DNA of 17,925 nt, taken from positions 17,162,684-17,180,608 of the forward strand of contig NC_091582.1 in the NCBI RefSeq assembly GCF_042767895.1, given 5' to 3'. A model generated the notes under the pieces. The model was not told where the DNA came from, searched no databases, and saw nothing but the letters and a program-made list of their open reading frames with translations. Each line of letters opens with the position of its first letter. Position 1 is the first letter of the stretch. Of the stretch, positions 1 through 8,345 are shown piece by piece. The DNA is from Penaeus vannamei. Lineage: Eukaryota > Arthropoda > Malacostraca > Decapoda > Penaeidae. The position numbers were made by a program, and so were the translations under genes.

Positions 1-812
1 TCTCCTCTTTTTCCTCACATCTTTGCTGCTACCTTTGTTTCTCCCTCTCCCTATCCCTGACGCTGCCCTCCTGCTCCTCCCTCCTCCTCCCACCTCTACT
101 TTCGCCCCCTCCCTCCCTCCTCCTCCTCCTCCTCACCCTCCCACCTCCCCCCCTCCCTCCACCTCCTCCCTCTCCCCCATCCACTCTTCCACTCCTCTCC
201 CCTCCACCTCCTCCTCCCCCACTATTCCACCTCCCCTCACCTCCCCATCCACTCTTCCCCCCTCCCTCTCCTCTTCCTCCTCCTCCTCCACCTCCCTGCC
301 ACTTGCACTCCCCTTCCCACCTCCTCCTCCCCCTCTTCCTCTCCTCCTCCTCCTCCTCCTCTTCCTCCTCCTCCACCTCCCCCTCTTCCTTATATAACCT
401 TTGCTGTACCCTCTTTCTACTTCTTCGTCTTCTTCTTCTTCCTCCTCCTCCTCCACCTTCTCCCACCTCTTCCTCCTCTTCCCCCCATCCCCATCTTCCT
501 CCTCTTCTTCCTCCTCCTCCCTCCTTCTTCCTCCTCCTCCTCCTCTTCCCCCTCCTCCTCCCCCCACCTTCTTCTCTCCCTCCTCCCCCCATCCCCCACA
601 TCCTTCTTCTTCTTCTTTTTCCTCCTCTTTCTCCTTCCCATGCTATATACTCTTGCCTCCTTCTCTCCCTCCACCACCTCCCTTCTCCTCTTGCCCATCT
701 TCCTCCCATCTCCTCCTCCTCCTCCTCCTCCTCCACCCATCTCCCTCTGCCCTCCTCCTCCTCCTCCTCCTCCACCTCTCCCCCTCCTCCTCCTCCTCCT
801 CCTCCTCCTCCT
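1..812 (+). repeat. Polypyrimidine (TCC/TTC)n tract
   Basis: About 800 bases that are almost all C and T on the plus strand, made of TCC and TTC triplets with CCCTCC variants and scattered A. The purest TCC stretches are near 715-775 and 783-812. All six frames translate into Ser/Pro/Leu or Glu/Gly/Arg runs, as expected of a triplet repeat, so the long open frames here are not genes. The tract could form triplex (H-DNA) or act as a very long polypyrimidine tract for the CCTAG at 813-818. Confidence 0.95.
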
Positions 813-818
813 CCCTAG

Positions 819-990
819 CGTGCAGACGGCCCCGCTCGCTCCCTTCGTGCCCAATAATATCTATCGCATATATTCTATTATTAGCGCGACTCCAAACACG
901 CCATTTTCACCCTCGGATCCTTCTCTAGGACACAGCGGCGGCCGGAGAAATGAGTGGCCGGTTAAAAAGAATGGCCGGATAACGGAATAG
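819..990 (+). other. Unique block with open frame after polypyrimidine tract
   Basis: The (TCC)n tract ends in CCCTAG (813-818), a formal splice acceptor, and a second AG lies at 824-825. One plus frame then stays open to a TAG at 988-990. It reads TAPLAPFVPNNIYRIYSIIS and onward, then runs into the minisatellite that starts at 941. No donor-like GT follows, so it could only be a terminal exon. I recognise no family. The acceptor may only look good because the repeat is pyrimidine-rich, and an open frame of this length can arise by chance. Confidence 0.15.
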
Positions 991-1223
991 CCGGTTAAAA
1001 AGAATGACCGGATAATGGAATAGCCGGAGAAATGAGTGGCCGGTTAAAAAGAATGGCCGGATAAAAGAAGTAGCCGGTTAAAAAGAACGACCGGAGAAAA
1101 ATAATGGATGGATAAGAAGAATAACCGGATTAAAGAATGACCGGATAAAGAGAATAGCCGGTTAAAAAGAACGACCGGACAAAAGAAAGTCCGGATAAAA
1201 GGAGTATCCGGATAAATAAGCGG
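941..1223 (+). repeat. CCGG-phased 16-17 bp minisatellite with ~83-bp higher-order unit
   Basis: About 17 tandem units of 16-17 bp, sixteen of them carrying CCGG. CCGG starts include 1091, 1125, 1141, 1158, 1175, 1191 and 1208. Units alternate between types such as GCCGGTTAAAAAGAATG, CCGGATAANNGAATA and GCCGGAGAAATGAGTG. A 42-bp block starting at 941 recurs exactly at 1023 (82 bp apart), and GCCGGTTAAAAAGAACG at 1073 recurs at 1157 (84 bp apart), so five units form a higher-order repeat of about 83 bp. The minus-strand open frame across it (1044-1268) is a by-product of the repeat. Confidence 0.93.
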
Positions 1224-1292
1224 CCACCGCGCTCGCCCTGACGGACAGCTAGATAAACGCCATGTCATGTGAGGACGATTTTACAAGCCTGA

Positions 1293-1357
1293 AATAAAGA
1301 TCATTCGAAGAAAAATAAAAAAAAAGAAAAAAAAGGAAAAAAAAGAAAAAAAAGAAA
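1293..1357 (+). other. AATAAA followed by an A-rich tract
   Basis: AATAAA at 1293-1298 is followed about 12 bases later by roughly 45 bases of A-rich sequence broken only by single T or G. This resembles the 3' end of a retroposed RNA (SINE, LINE or processed transcript) or an ordinary polyadenylation site. I could not find target-site duplications or a recognisable retroelement body upstream, where the minisatellite sits. It may be simple A-rich sequence. Confidence 0.3.
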
Positions 1358-1532
1358 AGAGAGTTAAAATTCCGGGTCACACAGTGTTGCCAGATCAGAT
1401 CACGGTGTTTTGGGCTTCTCGGGGCGGCAATCTTAAACACGTGAACATCGCACCTGGTTTGTTTACGTTACGCAATACCTGTAATTTACCTGGACTTGAT
1501 GTCATTATTTGCCGGGCGAGAAAGAGAGACTG
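1358..1532. other. Unique intergenic or intronic sequence
   Basis: Non-repetitive sequence. It includes AACACGTGAAC near 1436-1446 (an E-box CACGTG) and, on the minus strand, TCCAG followed by GTAAAT near 1487-1494, a mediocre donor-like site. No open frame or RNA gene could be supported. Confidence 0.5.
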
Positions 1533-1630
1533 TGTCTTCTAACTTCCTCTAATGCTTCTTCTTTTCTTCTAATTCTTCTTCTTTTCTTCTAATTCTTCTT
1601 CTTTTCTTCTAATTCTTCTTCTTTCTAACT
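1533..1630 (+). repeat. 20-bp tandem repeat, about 4 copies
   Basis: The unit AATTCTTCTTCTTTTCTTCT repeats with a 20-bp period from 1551 (first copy has AATG instead of AATT), with degenerate flanking copies on both sides. It is CT-rich. It ends in TCTAACTAATTCTAG, which looks like a branch point plus acceptor, immediately before 1639. Confidence 0.9.
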
Positions 1631-1844
1631 AATTCTAGCTAACTTCGTCAAATGCGTCTATTCCGTTCCGTCTGGTGAGGTTATTTGCATATTCAGTCAT
1701 TCGTTCATGCATCTAATTACGTATTCAGAATATTTCTATTACGTAAACGAGTCATTTCTCGATGTGAATTACCTAATTAATTTAAATATATAATTCTGTA
1801 TTTAATCTAACTACATCTGGTAATCTATCAACTCACATACCGCT
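1631..1844. other. AT-rich unique sequence
   Basis: Ordinary AT-rich sequence with ATTACGTAA-like fragments. A chance splice pair brackets 36 bases (1639-1674: acceptor TTCTAG, donor CTG then GTGAGG). That segment is open in one frame but too short to support as an exon. Confidence 0.5.
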
Positions 1845-1968
1845 TTATCTATCTACCTATCCATCCATCTATCTATCTATCTATATACCTATCTATCTAT
1901 CTATATACCTATCTATATACCTATCTATCTATCGATCGATCGATCCATTTATCTATCTATCTATCTAT
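1845..1968 (+). repeat. (TATC)n tetranucleotide array, part 1
   Basis: Imperfect TATC/CTAT repeats with TATATACC, CATC and CGAT variants, including a pure run of ATCGATCGATCGATCC near 1931-1946. Typical tetranucleotide microsatellite. Its translation (ISIYLSIYL type) is not a protein. Confidence 0.96.
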
Positions 1969-2000
1969 GAAAGATGGAATAATGGACTGGCCGCATTTGA

Positions 2001-2144
2001 TATCTATCTATCTATCTATCGATCCATCTATCTACCTATCCCTCTATCCATCTATCTATCTATCTATCCCTCTATCCATCAATCTATCCATCTATCTACC
2101 AACCCACCAACCTACCTCCCTAAATATCTATCCATCTATCTATC
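2001..2144 (+). repeat. (TATC)n tetranucleotide array, part 2
   Basis: TATC repeats resume after a 32-base non-repeat interruption (1969-2000). This part is richer in CATC, CCTC and ACCA variants and decays into ACCAACCCACC before a final ATCTATCCATC block. Confidence 0.95.
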
Positions 2145-2425
2145 AGTTTCCTTAAACCTCATTCACAATCAGTTTACACATGTCCCCCCACCCCCACCTC
2201 CTTGCCTCTCATCGCCAACGTGTTGCCAACATGTTAACAATTCGTGGAATGGATCTGATGACATATACATAATACATCTGGCTTTGATTAACATGTTATT
2301 GTCTTTCTGATCAGCCCAGTCGACTGTGGTTTTAATAGACGGGGGAGGGAAAGGTGGGGGGAAAAGGTCAGGGGGGTTATGTATGCGTCAAAAGGGGGAA
2401 AAGGGAGGGAAAGGGAAGGGGGAAA
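2145..2425. other. Unique sequence passing into G-rich gap edge
   Basis: 2145-2335 is unique. It holds an imperfect 11-bp doublet, GCCAACGTGTT followed by GCCAACATGTT, near 2213-2234. From 2340 to the gap the sequence is G/A-rich (GGGAAAGG type), which probably explains why assembly stopped here. No gene seen. Confidence 0.5.
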
Positions 2426-2925
2426 NNNNNNNNNNNNNNNNNNNNNNNNNNNNNNNNNNNNNNNNNNNNNNNNNNNNNNNNNNNNNNNNNNNNNNNNNNN
2501 NNNNNNNNNNNNNNNNNNNNNNNNNNNNNNNNNNNNNNNNNNNNNNNNNNNNNNNNNNNNNNNNNNNNNNNNNNNNNNNNNNNNNNNNNNNNNNNNNNNN
2601 NNNNNNNNNNNNNNNNNNNNNNNNNNNNNNNNNNNNNNNNNNNNNNNNNNNNNNNNNNNNNNNNNNNNNNNNNNNNNNNNNNNNNNNNNNNNNNNNNNNN
2701 NNNNNNNNNNNNNNNNNNNNNNNNNNNNNNNNNNNNNNNNNNNNNNNNNNNNNNNNNNNNNNNNNNNNNNNNNNNNNNNNNNNNNNNNNNNNNNNNNNNN
2801 NNNNNNNNNNNNNNNNNNNNNNNNNNNNNNNNNNNNNNNNNNNNNNNNNNNNNNNNNNNNNNNNNNNNNNNNNNNNNNNNNNNNNNNNNNNNNNNNNNNN
2901 NNNNNNNNNNNNNNNNNNNNNNNNN
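2426..2925. other. Assembly gap, exactly 500 N
   Basis: 500 consecutive N. The round length suggests a placeholder rather than a measured distance. Any open frame reported across it is an artefact. Confidence 0.99.
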
Positions 2926-3164
2926 GGTGGTAGGCGTGCATGGAGTGCACAGGCGTGTGAGTACTCATACGTGTACATGTGTACTTACGCATGTACGTAT
3001 ACGCTTGCACCTTCAAACGCATGTCTATCTTCCTTAATACGACTCCAACGAGCGTACGTGCGCGCGTGCACACTGACTGAGAGAATGTCATCGTTATTTT
3101 GGGCGTCTCGCGGGCGTGCATGGCGGTCGCCTCCCTCCGCCTTCGTATCACGCTGATGGCAGAA
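2926..3164. other. Alternating purine/pyrimidine-rich unique sequence
   Basis: Rich in GTAC, ACGT, GCGT and TGCA steps, for example ACGTGTACATGTGTAC near 2970 and CGTACGTGCGCGCGTGCAC near 3053-3071. It may adopt Z-like conformations. No supportable gene. Confidence 0.45.
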
Positions 3165-3321
3165 AGGCGAGAAGAAAGAAAGAAAAGAAAAGAAAAGAGA
3201 AAAAAAAAGAAAGAAAAGAAAAATAGAAATGGAGAGAGAGAGAGAGGGAGAGGGAGAGAGGGAGGGAGGGAGAGAGGGAGAGAAAAAACGAGAGAGAGAA
3301 ATGAGAGAGAGAGACTGAAAG

Positions 3322-3371
<50 letters not shown>

Positions 3372-3470
3372 CAAGAGCAAGAGCGAGAGAGAGAGAGAGA
3401 GAAAATGAGAGCAAATACTGAGAGAGAGCGAGAGAAAGAGAAAGAAAGAAAGACAGAAAGAAAAAAAACA
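3165..3470 (+). repeat. Polypurine (GA)n/(GAAA)n tract
   Basis: Almost pure purine on the plus strand. AAAG/AAGA repeats occupy about 3165-3225, then GA and GGGA repeats, with a clean (GA)n run near 3328-3366 and AAAG repeats to 3470. Reading frames give Arg/Glu/Lys or Ser/Leu/Phe runs. Confidence 0.95.
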
Positions 3471-3654
3471 ACTTATTCGCCAGCGACGTTCCCGGTGCCT
3501 CCGAGTCCTGCGACACTCATGACACCCCCCCCCATTCCCCACCACCTCCCCACGAAGGACAAGACAGCGAGAGAAAATCCTTCACTAAGGCGATCCTCAT
3601 GGCAGGATTACTGTGTAGGATGCGAAAGGGATGAGGCCGAAGGATAGGCCAAGG
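3471..3654. other. Short unique block between polypurine tracts
   Basis: Non-repetitive apart from C-runs at 3524-3532. On the minus strand a GTG-initiated frame begins with SQDSEAPGTSLANK and then runs into the poly-T of the neighbouring tract. No donor site follows, so I do not call it a gene. Confidence 0.4.
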
Positions 3655-4335
3655 GTGGAAGGGGGGGGGGGAGGTAGAGGGATGGAGGGGGTGGAGGAGA
3701 AGAGGAGTAGATGAGGGATGGAGGGAGTTGTGGCAGAGAAGGATGAGAGGAGAAGGGAAAGGAGGAGAAGGGGGTTGGGGAAAGGGGGGAGGGGGGCAGA
3801 GGGTGTGATATAAGTGGGGAGAACAAGAGATAGTAGGAATTAAAGAGAAGGAGAGAGAGAGGTCGAAAGGATTAGAGAAAGAGAGAGAGAGAGGTCAAAA
3901 GTGAGAGGAAAGAAGAGAGAGAGAGAGGGGAGAAGCAGGAAAAGAGATGACAAAAAAGAGGAAGAAGAGTTCAGAGGGGAGTAGAAAGGAGCGAGGGGAA
4001 GAGAAAAGGGAGGGGGAGGGAGGGAGGAGAGAAAGGGATGGGGGGATGGGGGAGAAAAGAGGGAGGAGGAGGGAGAAAAGGGATGGGGGATGGGGAGAAA
4101 AGGGAGGAGGGAGGAGGGAGGAGAGAAAAGGGAGGGAGGAGGGGAGAAAGGAGGAGGGAGGAGGAGAAAGAAAGAGGGTAAGGAAGGGAGCGAGGGGAGA
4201 AAAGGGAGGGAGGGGGATGGGAAAAGGGAGGGAGGGGAGGGAGGAGAGAAAGGTAGGGGGGAGGGGAGGGGAGAAAGGGAGTAGAAAGGAGCGAGGGGAG
4301 AAAAGGGAGGGAGAGGGGGGGGGAGGGGAGTGCGG
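3655..4335 (+). repeat. Polypurine GGGAGG/GGGAGAAAAG minisatellite
   Basis: Nearly 700 bases of G/A sequence. After 3950 a recurrent motif of the type GAGCGAGGGGAGAAAAGGGA appears near 3990 (with a small insertion), 4189 and 4290, separated by GGGAGGAGGGAGGAGA filler. The repeat is degenerate with variable period. Protein-like frames across it (Gly/Glu/Arg/Lys-rich) are artefacts. Confidence 0.93.
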
Positions 4336-4347
4336 GAGGGCCCTAAC

Positions 4348-4418
4348 CTTGAGGATTGGCAGGCGATGATGCTCTCAGGGACAGCGCATGGTTCAACATG
4401 ATGATGAACTCATGCGGC
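4348..4418 (-). CDS. Candidate internal coding exon, 71 bp, family not recognised
   Basis: On the minus strand a typical acceptor, ending CACGTGCAG and preceded by about 45 nearly pure pyrimidines (plus-strand 4427-4472 is purine), joins a 71-base segment ending CCTCAAG, followed by the donor-like GTTAGG. One frame reads HEFIIMLNHALSLRASS and then PANPQ. The first base of the exon completes a codon and the last base begins one, so it enters and leaves in the middle of codons. The frame meets a stop just inside the downstream intron (GGT TAG), as expected of a real exon. The translation is not low-complexity, unlike almost everything around it. The donor has T at +3, which weakens it. I do not recognise the protein. 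A chance splice pair cannot be excluded. Confidence 0.45.
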
Positions 4419-4525
4419 CTGCACGTGAAGGGGAAGGAGAGAGGGGGAGGGGAGGTGGAGGAAGGGGGGGTGGGGGAGCACGTGTACGCACACCTAGGGT
4501 AATATGCGTCTCTGGATTTCACAGC
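4419..4525. other. Purine-rich acceptor tract and E-box-like motif
   Basis: Plus-strand purines here are the minus-strand polypyrimidine tract of the 4348-4418 candidate. Near 4481 lies GCACGTGTACGCAC, containing CACGTG. No independent gene. Confidence 0.35.
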
Positions 4526-4735
4526 TTTCACGACCTTTTAATTTTATTTTATTGTCATTATCATTTTTATTTTTTACTTTTTTTACTTATTCATTTTTTT
4601 TCATTTTTTTTCATTTTTTTGCACTTCTAGTATTCATCTAATTTCTCTTCAGTATTTATTCACTGAGTATTGAATAGTCATTCTTTTCAGCATTTATTTA
4701 CCTATATCTTAATTATCTTTTCAAAAAATTGTTTC
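4526..4735 (+). repeat. T-rich low-complexity tract
   Basis: Runs of T7-T8 separated by CATT or ACTT, with TTCATTTTTTT occurring three times near 4590-4620. Simple AT-rich sequence. Confidence 0.8.
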
Positions 4736-4949
4736 TGAAAATAGATTGCGAAGTGTGGATTTTCTCTGGTCTCTCGGCCTCGCATTACGACCACCTGCCT
4801 AAAGAGGATGACCACTTATTCATTCTCGAGAAATATAAGCATTTTTCACTCTCCGGAGACAACGCCGCTGTTCACTATACTAGTCACTATACAATCGCCA
4901 ACTTACAATCATGCATATTCGTTACCTACCAGTTTTACGCGAATCACCA
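4736..4949. other. Unique sequence with an unassigned open frame
   Basis: A plus-strand frame opening at 4729 (ATG-less, TTG) stays open through this block and into the His-rich (CAY)n repeat, ending at 5322. The first 75 or so residues are not low-complexity, but there is no start context, no homology that I recognise and no clear splice site. It is probably a chance open frame lengthened by the stop-free CAY repeat. Confidence 0.25.
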
Positions 4950-5245
4950 TCATTTCACCAAGTACCATACCTATCATCACCACCACTATCACCCTCACTA
5001 TTATCACCACTATCACCATCACCACCACTATAGCCATTATCATGCCCACATTCACCATCACAACCACTATCGTTTTCATCACCACCACTATCACCATCAT
5101 CACCACCACTATCACCATCACTACACTATCATCACCATCACTACACTATCATCATCACCACCACTATCACCATCATCACCACCACCACTATCACTTCCAT
5201 CACCACCAATATCTACATCATCACTATCATCACCATCGCCCCCAT
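4950..5245 (+). repeat. (CAC/CAT/TAT)n imperfect trinucleotide repeat
   Basis: Triplets CAC, CAT, TAT and ATC with few interruptions, for example ACCACCACTATCACCATC recurring many times. The frames give His/Tyr, Ile/Thr or Ser/Pro runs and are not proteins. Confidence 0.95.
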
Positions 5246-5284
5246 TCGGCGTCACCACCGCGCAGAATCACCATCTTCCCCCAC

Positions 5285-5352
5285 CAGCTCGGCCGCGAAA
5301 AACAGGTTCTCGAGAACAGTGAGCAAAAGAGACAGCCACGACACCAGGGGCG
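5285..5352 (-). CDS. Possible exon fragment with SLC43-like first membrane segment motif
   Basis: On the minus strand a 68-base stretch lies between TTAG (acceptor-like, but with a purine-rich tract upstream) and CTG followed by GTGGGG (donor-like). One frame reads PLVSWLSLLLTVLENLFFAA followed by EL. This resembles the first membrane segment of SLC43 amino-acid transporters (LAT3/LAT4), which carry a VLENLFF-type motif after a short Trp-containing lead. It would end in phase 0, where the family continues with a Gly-Trp. Against it: the acceptor is poor, all three minus frames are open over this length, and only about seven residues match strongly. The comparison is from memory and not tested. 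Its phase does not join directly to the 4348-4418 candidate. Confidence 0.22.
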
Positions 5353-5354
5353 CT

Positions 5355-5635
5355 AACCCCCTCTCTCTCTCTCCCCTTCCCTTTATCCCCTCCCTTCCAT
5401 CTCCCCCTCCCCCTCTCTCCCCACTATCTCCCCTCACTCTTCTCTCCCCTCCTCCTTTTTTACGCCCTCTCTCCGGCACTATCTCCCTTTCCTCTCTCCC
5501 ACTCACTTCCTTACTCCTCTCCCCCTCTCCCCATCCCCCTCCCTCCTCCCCCTGCACCATCTCCCCCTCCTCCCCTCTCCCTCCTCCTCTCCCCACCATC
5601 TCCCCTCCCTCCTCACCCCCTCACCCCTACCGCGC
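5355..5635 (+). repeat. CT-rich polypyrimidine tract
   Basis: CTCCCC, TCCCTCC and (CT)n repeats with occasional CACCATCTCCC. Low complexity; frames here are Pro/Ser/Leu-rich artefacts. Confidence 0.93.
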
Positions 5636-5646
5636 CGCGCACTCAC

Positions 5647-5686
5647 CTGTGTTACAAAACTTTTGCTAATACTGTGAACAAAGAGG
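5647..5686 (-). other. Candidate 40-bp microexon
   Basis: On the minus strand CATTTCTCCAG, preceded by a pyrimidine-rich stretch, is an acceptor. Forty bases later CACAG is followed by GTGAGTGCG, a near-perfect donor. Only one of three frames is open, reading LFVHSISKSFVTQ, and it ends in phase 0. A nested acceptor (TTCACAG) would give 25 bases. It may be a microexon, a 5' untranslated exon or chance. The donor is the strongest part. Confidence 0.3.
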
Positions 5687-5769
5687 CTGGAGAAATGGTT
5701 GAGAGAAAGAGGGAGAGATAGATGAGACAAGAAGAGAAGGAGATGAGAGGTGAGGAGAGGCAGTGATTT

Positions 5770-6359
<590 letters not shown>

Positions 6360-6775
6360 CGTCACACGCAAACAAACAAACACAATCTAACAAGCAAGGA
6401 AACAAAGCAACACAATCCAATACATAAACAAACAAACAAACAAACGCACATCACAAACAAACACACAATCCAATAAGCAAAGAACAAACAAACAAACGAA
6501 CATCGCAAACAAAGCAAACTTACACAATCCCATAAAGCAAAAACAATAAACCGACACACAATCCCATAAACAAAAAAACAAACAAACACACAATCCCACA
6601 AGCAAAAAACAAACAAACAAACGGACATCACAAACAAACCAACACACAATCTCATAAACATACAAACAAACAAACCAACACACAATCCAACACGTAAACA
6701 AACCAACAAACGCACCACCACGCAAGCAAGCAAGCAAACAAAACAAAACAAACAAACAAGCAAGCAAGCAAGCAC
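6360..6775 (+). repeat. (CAAA)n-rich minisatellite with ACACAATCC core
   Basis: CAAA repeats punctuated about eight times by a core of the type CACAATCCCATAA (near 6379, 6411, 6463, 6523, 6555, 6587, 6643, 6679), at spacings of about 31 to 60 bp. A second recurring block, AAACGNACATCRCAAACAAA, appears near 6443, 6496 and 6619. It ends in (AAGC)n and (AAAC)n at 6723-6773. Minus-strand frames look Cys/Val/Leu-rich and membrane-like but are translations of the repeat. Confidence 0.88.
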
Positions 6776-6925
6776 AGCCTCCCCCCCCCCAAGACGCGGC
6801 CGACTCATCACACCCTTGAATCCGAGCCTCAGACAACACGCCCAGATGCTTGCCTGCGTTTGCTTGCGTGTGGGCGCGCTTGGCCTTGTCCTTCTCCTCC
6901 TATGCCTCTGTTTTATCATCGCCTT
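6776..6925. other. Unique block
   Basis: C11 run near 6780, then GC-richer unique sequence with TGCTTGCCTGCGTTTGCTTG. Plus-strand translation from a TTG (6816) gives a hydrophobic stretch, but there is no ATG or convincing splice signal. No gene called. Confidence 0.4.
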
Positions 6926-7320
6926 TCACCCATCTTGCCCTTCTTCTTTTCCCCTTTTTTTTTGGCCTTTTATTAACCTTATTCTTCTCATTCTCTTTCT
7001 TCTAGTTCCCTCTGTTTCCTTCTCTCCCCTTTATCCACCGTATCTTTCTCATTCTTTTTTCATTCCCCTATTCTATCTCTTTTATCCACCACCTATTCCC
7101 CTCTTTTGTCCTACCCTTTTTATCCATCTCCTATTCCCTCTTTTATCCACGTTCTCCTATTCCACTAGTTTATCCTCCCCCTTCTATCCACCTTCTATTT
7201 CGCTCTTTTACCCAACCCCTTTTATTTGCCGACCTCCAAATTCCTTTACCTTCCCTCCCATTCCTCGAAGTCTGTGCAATAACTTGGATAAATATTTTCT
7301 CAACTTCATCTTCTGTTCTC
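6926..7320 (+). repeat. Degenerate CT-rich minisatellite (CTTTTATCCACC type)
   Basis: Pyrimidine-rich, with repeated CTCTTTTATCCAC and CCTATTCC blocks roughly every 30-40 bp between about 7020 and 7215. Copies are diverged. Followed by short unique sequence to 7325. Confidence 0.7.
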
Positions 7321-7327
7321 CGTCAGT

Positions 7328-7328
7328 C

Positions 7329-7417
<89 letters not shown>

Positions 7418-7449
7418 TTCTTTCCTTTTCTTTCTTTCTTTCTTTCTCT

Positions 7450-7484
<35 letters not shown>

Positions 7485-7620
7485 CTTTCTTTCTTTCTTT
7501 CTTTCTCTTCTTTTTCTATTCTCTTTTCTTTCTCTCTTCTTTTTCTATTCTCTTTTCTCTCTCTTTTCTCTCTCTTTCCCCCCTCTCTCTCCCTCCCCCT
7601 CTCTCTCTCTCTCTCTCTTT
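7328..7620 (+). repeat. (CT)n and (CTTT)n microsatellite cluster
   Basis: (CT)n at 7330-7367 and after, (TTTC)n from about 7387 to 7515, then mixed TCTCTTTTCT and a final (CT)n ending about 7618. Confidence 0.97.
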
Positions 7621-7622
7621 AC

Positions 7623-7662
7623 CTGGTTTATCTCTTCGTGTATCAGCGTGGGAGTCGCTTAC
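7623..7662 (-). other. Candidate 40-bp exon (possible recursive-splicing exon)
   Basis: Forty bases on the minus strand between a very strong acceptor (CTTCCCCAG at 7663-7671) and a donor-like AACCAG followed by GTAAAG. The only open frame starts in phase 0, reads VSDSHADTRRDKP and leaves one base over. The segment itself begins GTAAGC, so its 5' edge is also a donor (see the separate splice-cassette entry). It may be a conventional microexon or the downstream 'RS exon' of a recursive splice site. Its phase does not join directly to the 5647-5686 candidate. Confidence 0.35.
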
Positions 7663-7693
7663 CTGGGGAAGAAAGAGGAAGATAAAATTAGTA
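7657..7693 (-). promoter_or_regulatory. Candidate recursive (ratcheting) splice site: branch point, polypyrimidine tract, AG then GTAAGC
   Basis: Read on the minus strand: TACTAAT at 7693-7687, matching the ideal branch-point sequence, with its branch A at 7688. This is followed by a polypyrimidine tract with a single internal A, then CCCCAG ending at 7663, then directly GTAAGC (7662-7657). The branch A to AG distance is about 25 bases. Acceptor followed at once by a donor is the arrangement of the ratcheting points used to remove very long introns stepwise in Drosophila. Visible here: the sequence order. Inferred: that this lies in a minus-strand intron and is used. Confidence 0.45.

Positions 7694-8345
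<652 letters not shown>

Noticed and set aside
29..928. Long open frames on both strands in the first 900 bases
   Set aside because: They are translations of TCC/TTC triplets (Ser, Pro, Leu, Glu, Arg runs) with no start context or domain.
1639..1674. 36-base plus-strand microexon between TTCTAG and GTGAGG
   Set aside because: Too short to judge; the acceptor tract is a tandem repeat and the branch-like TCTAAC is too close to the AG.
2288..3156. Open frames of 180-290 codons
   Set aside because: They exist only because 500 N are read as open; the real flanks give short unrelated peptides.
3947..4369. Lys/Glu/Arg/Gly-rich 140-codon frame
   Set aside because: Direct translation of the polypurine repeat.
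4909..5356. His/Tyr-rich and Ile/Thr-rich frames, and a Val/Met-rich minus frame
   Set aside because: All are readings of the CAC/CAT/TAT repeat.
6362..6919. Cys/Val/Leu-rich membrane-like minus frame of 185 codons
   Set aside because: Produced by CAAA repeats and the ACACAATCC minisatellite; no start context or family.
6816..7685. 289-codon hydrophobic plus frame
   Set aside because: Starts at TTG and consists of CT-rich and CTTT repeats.
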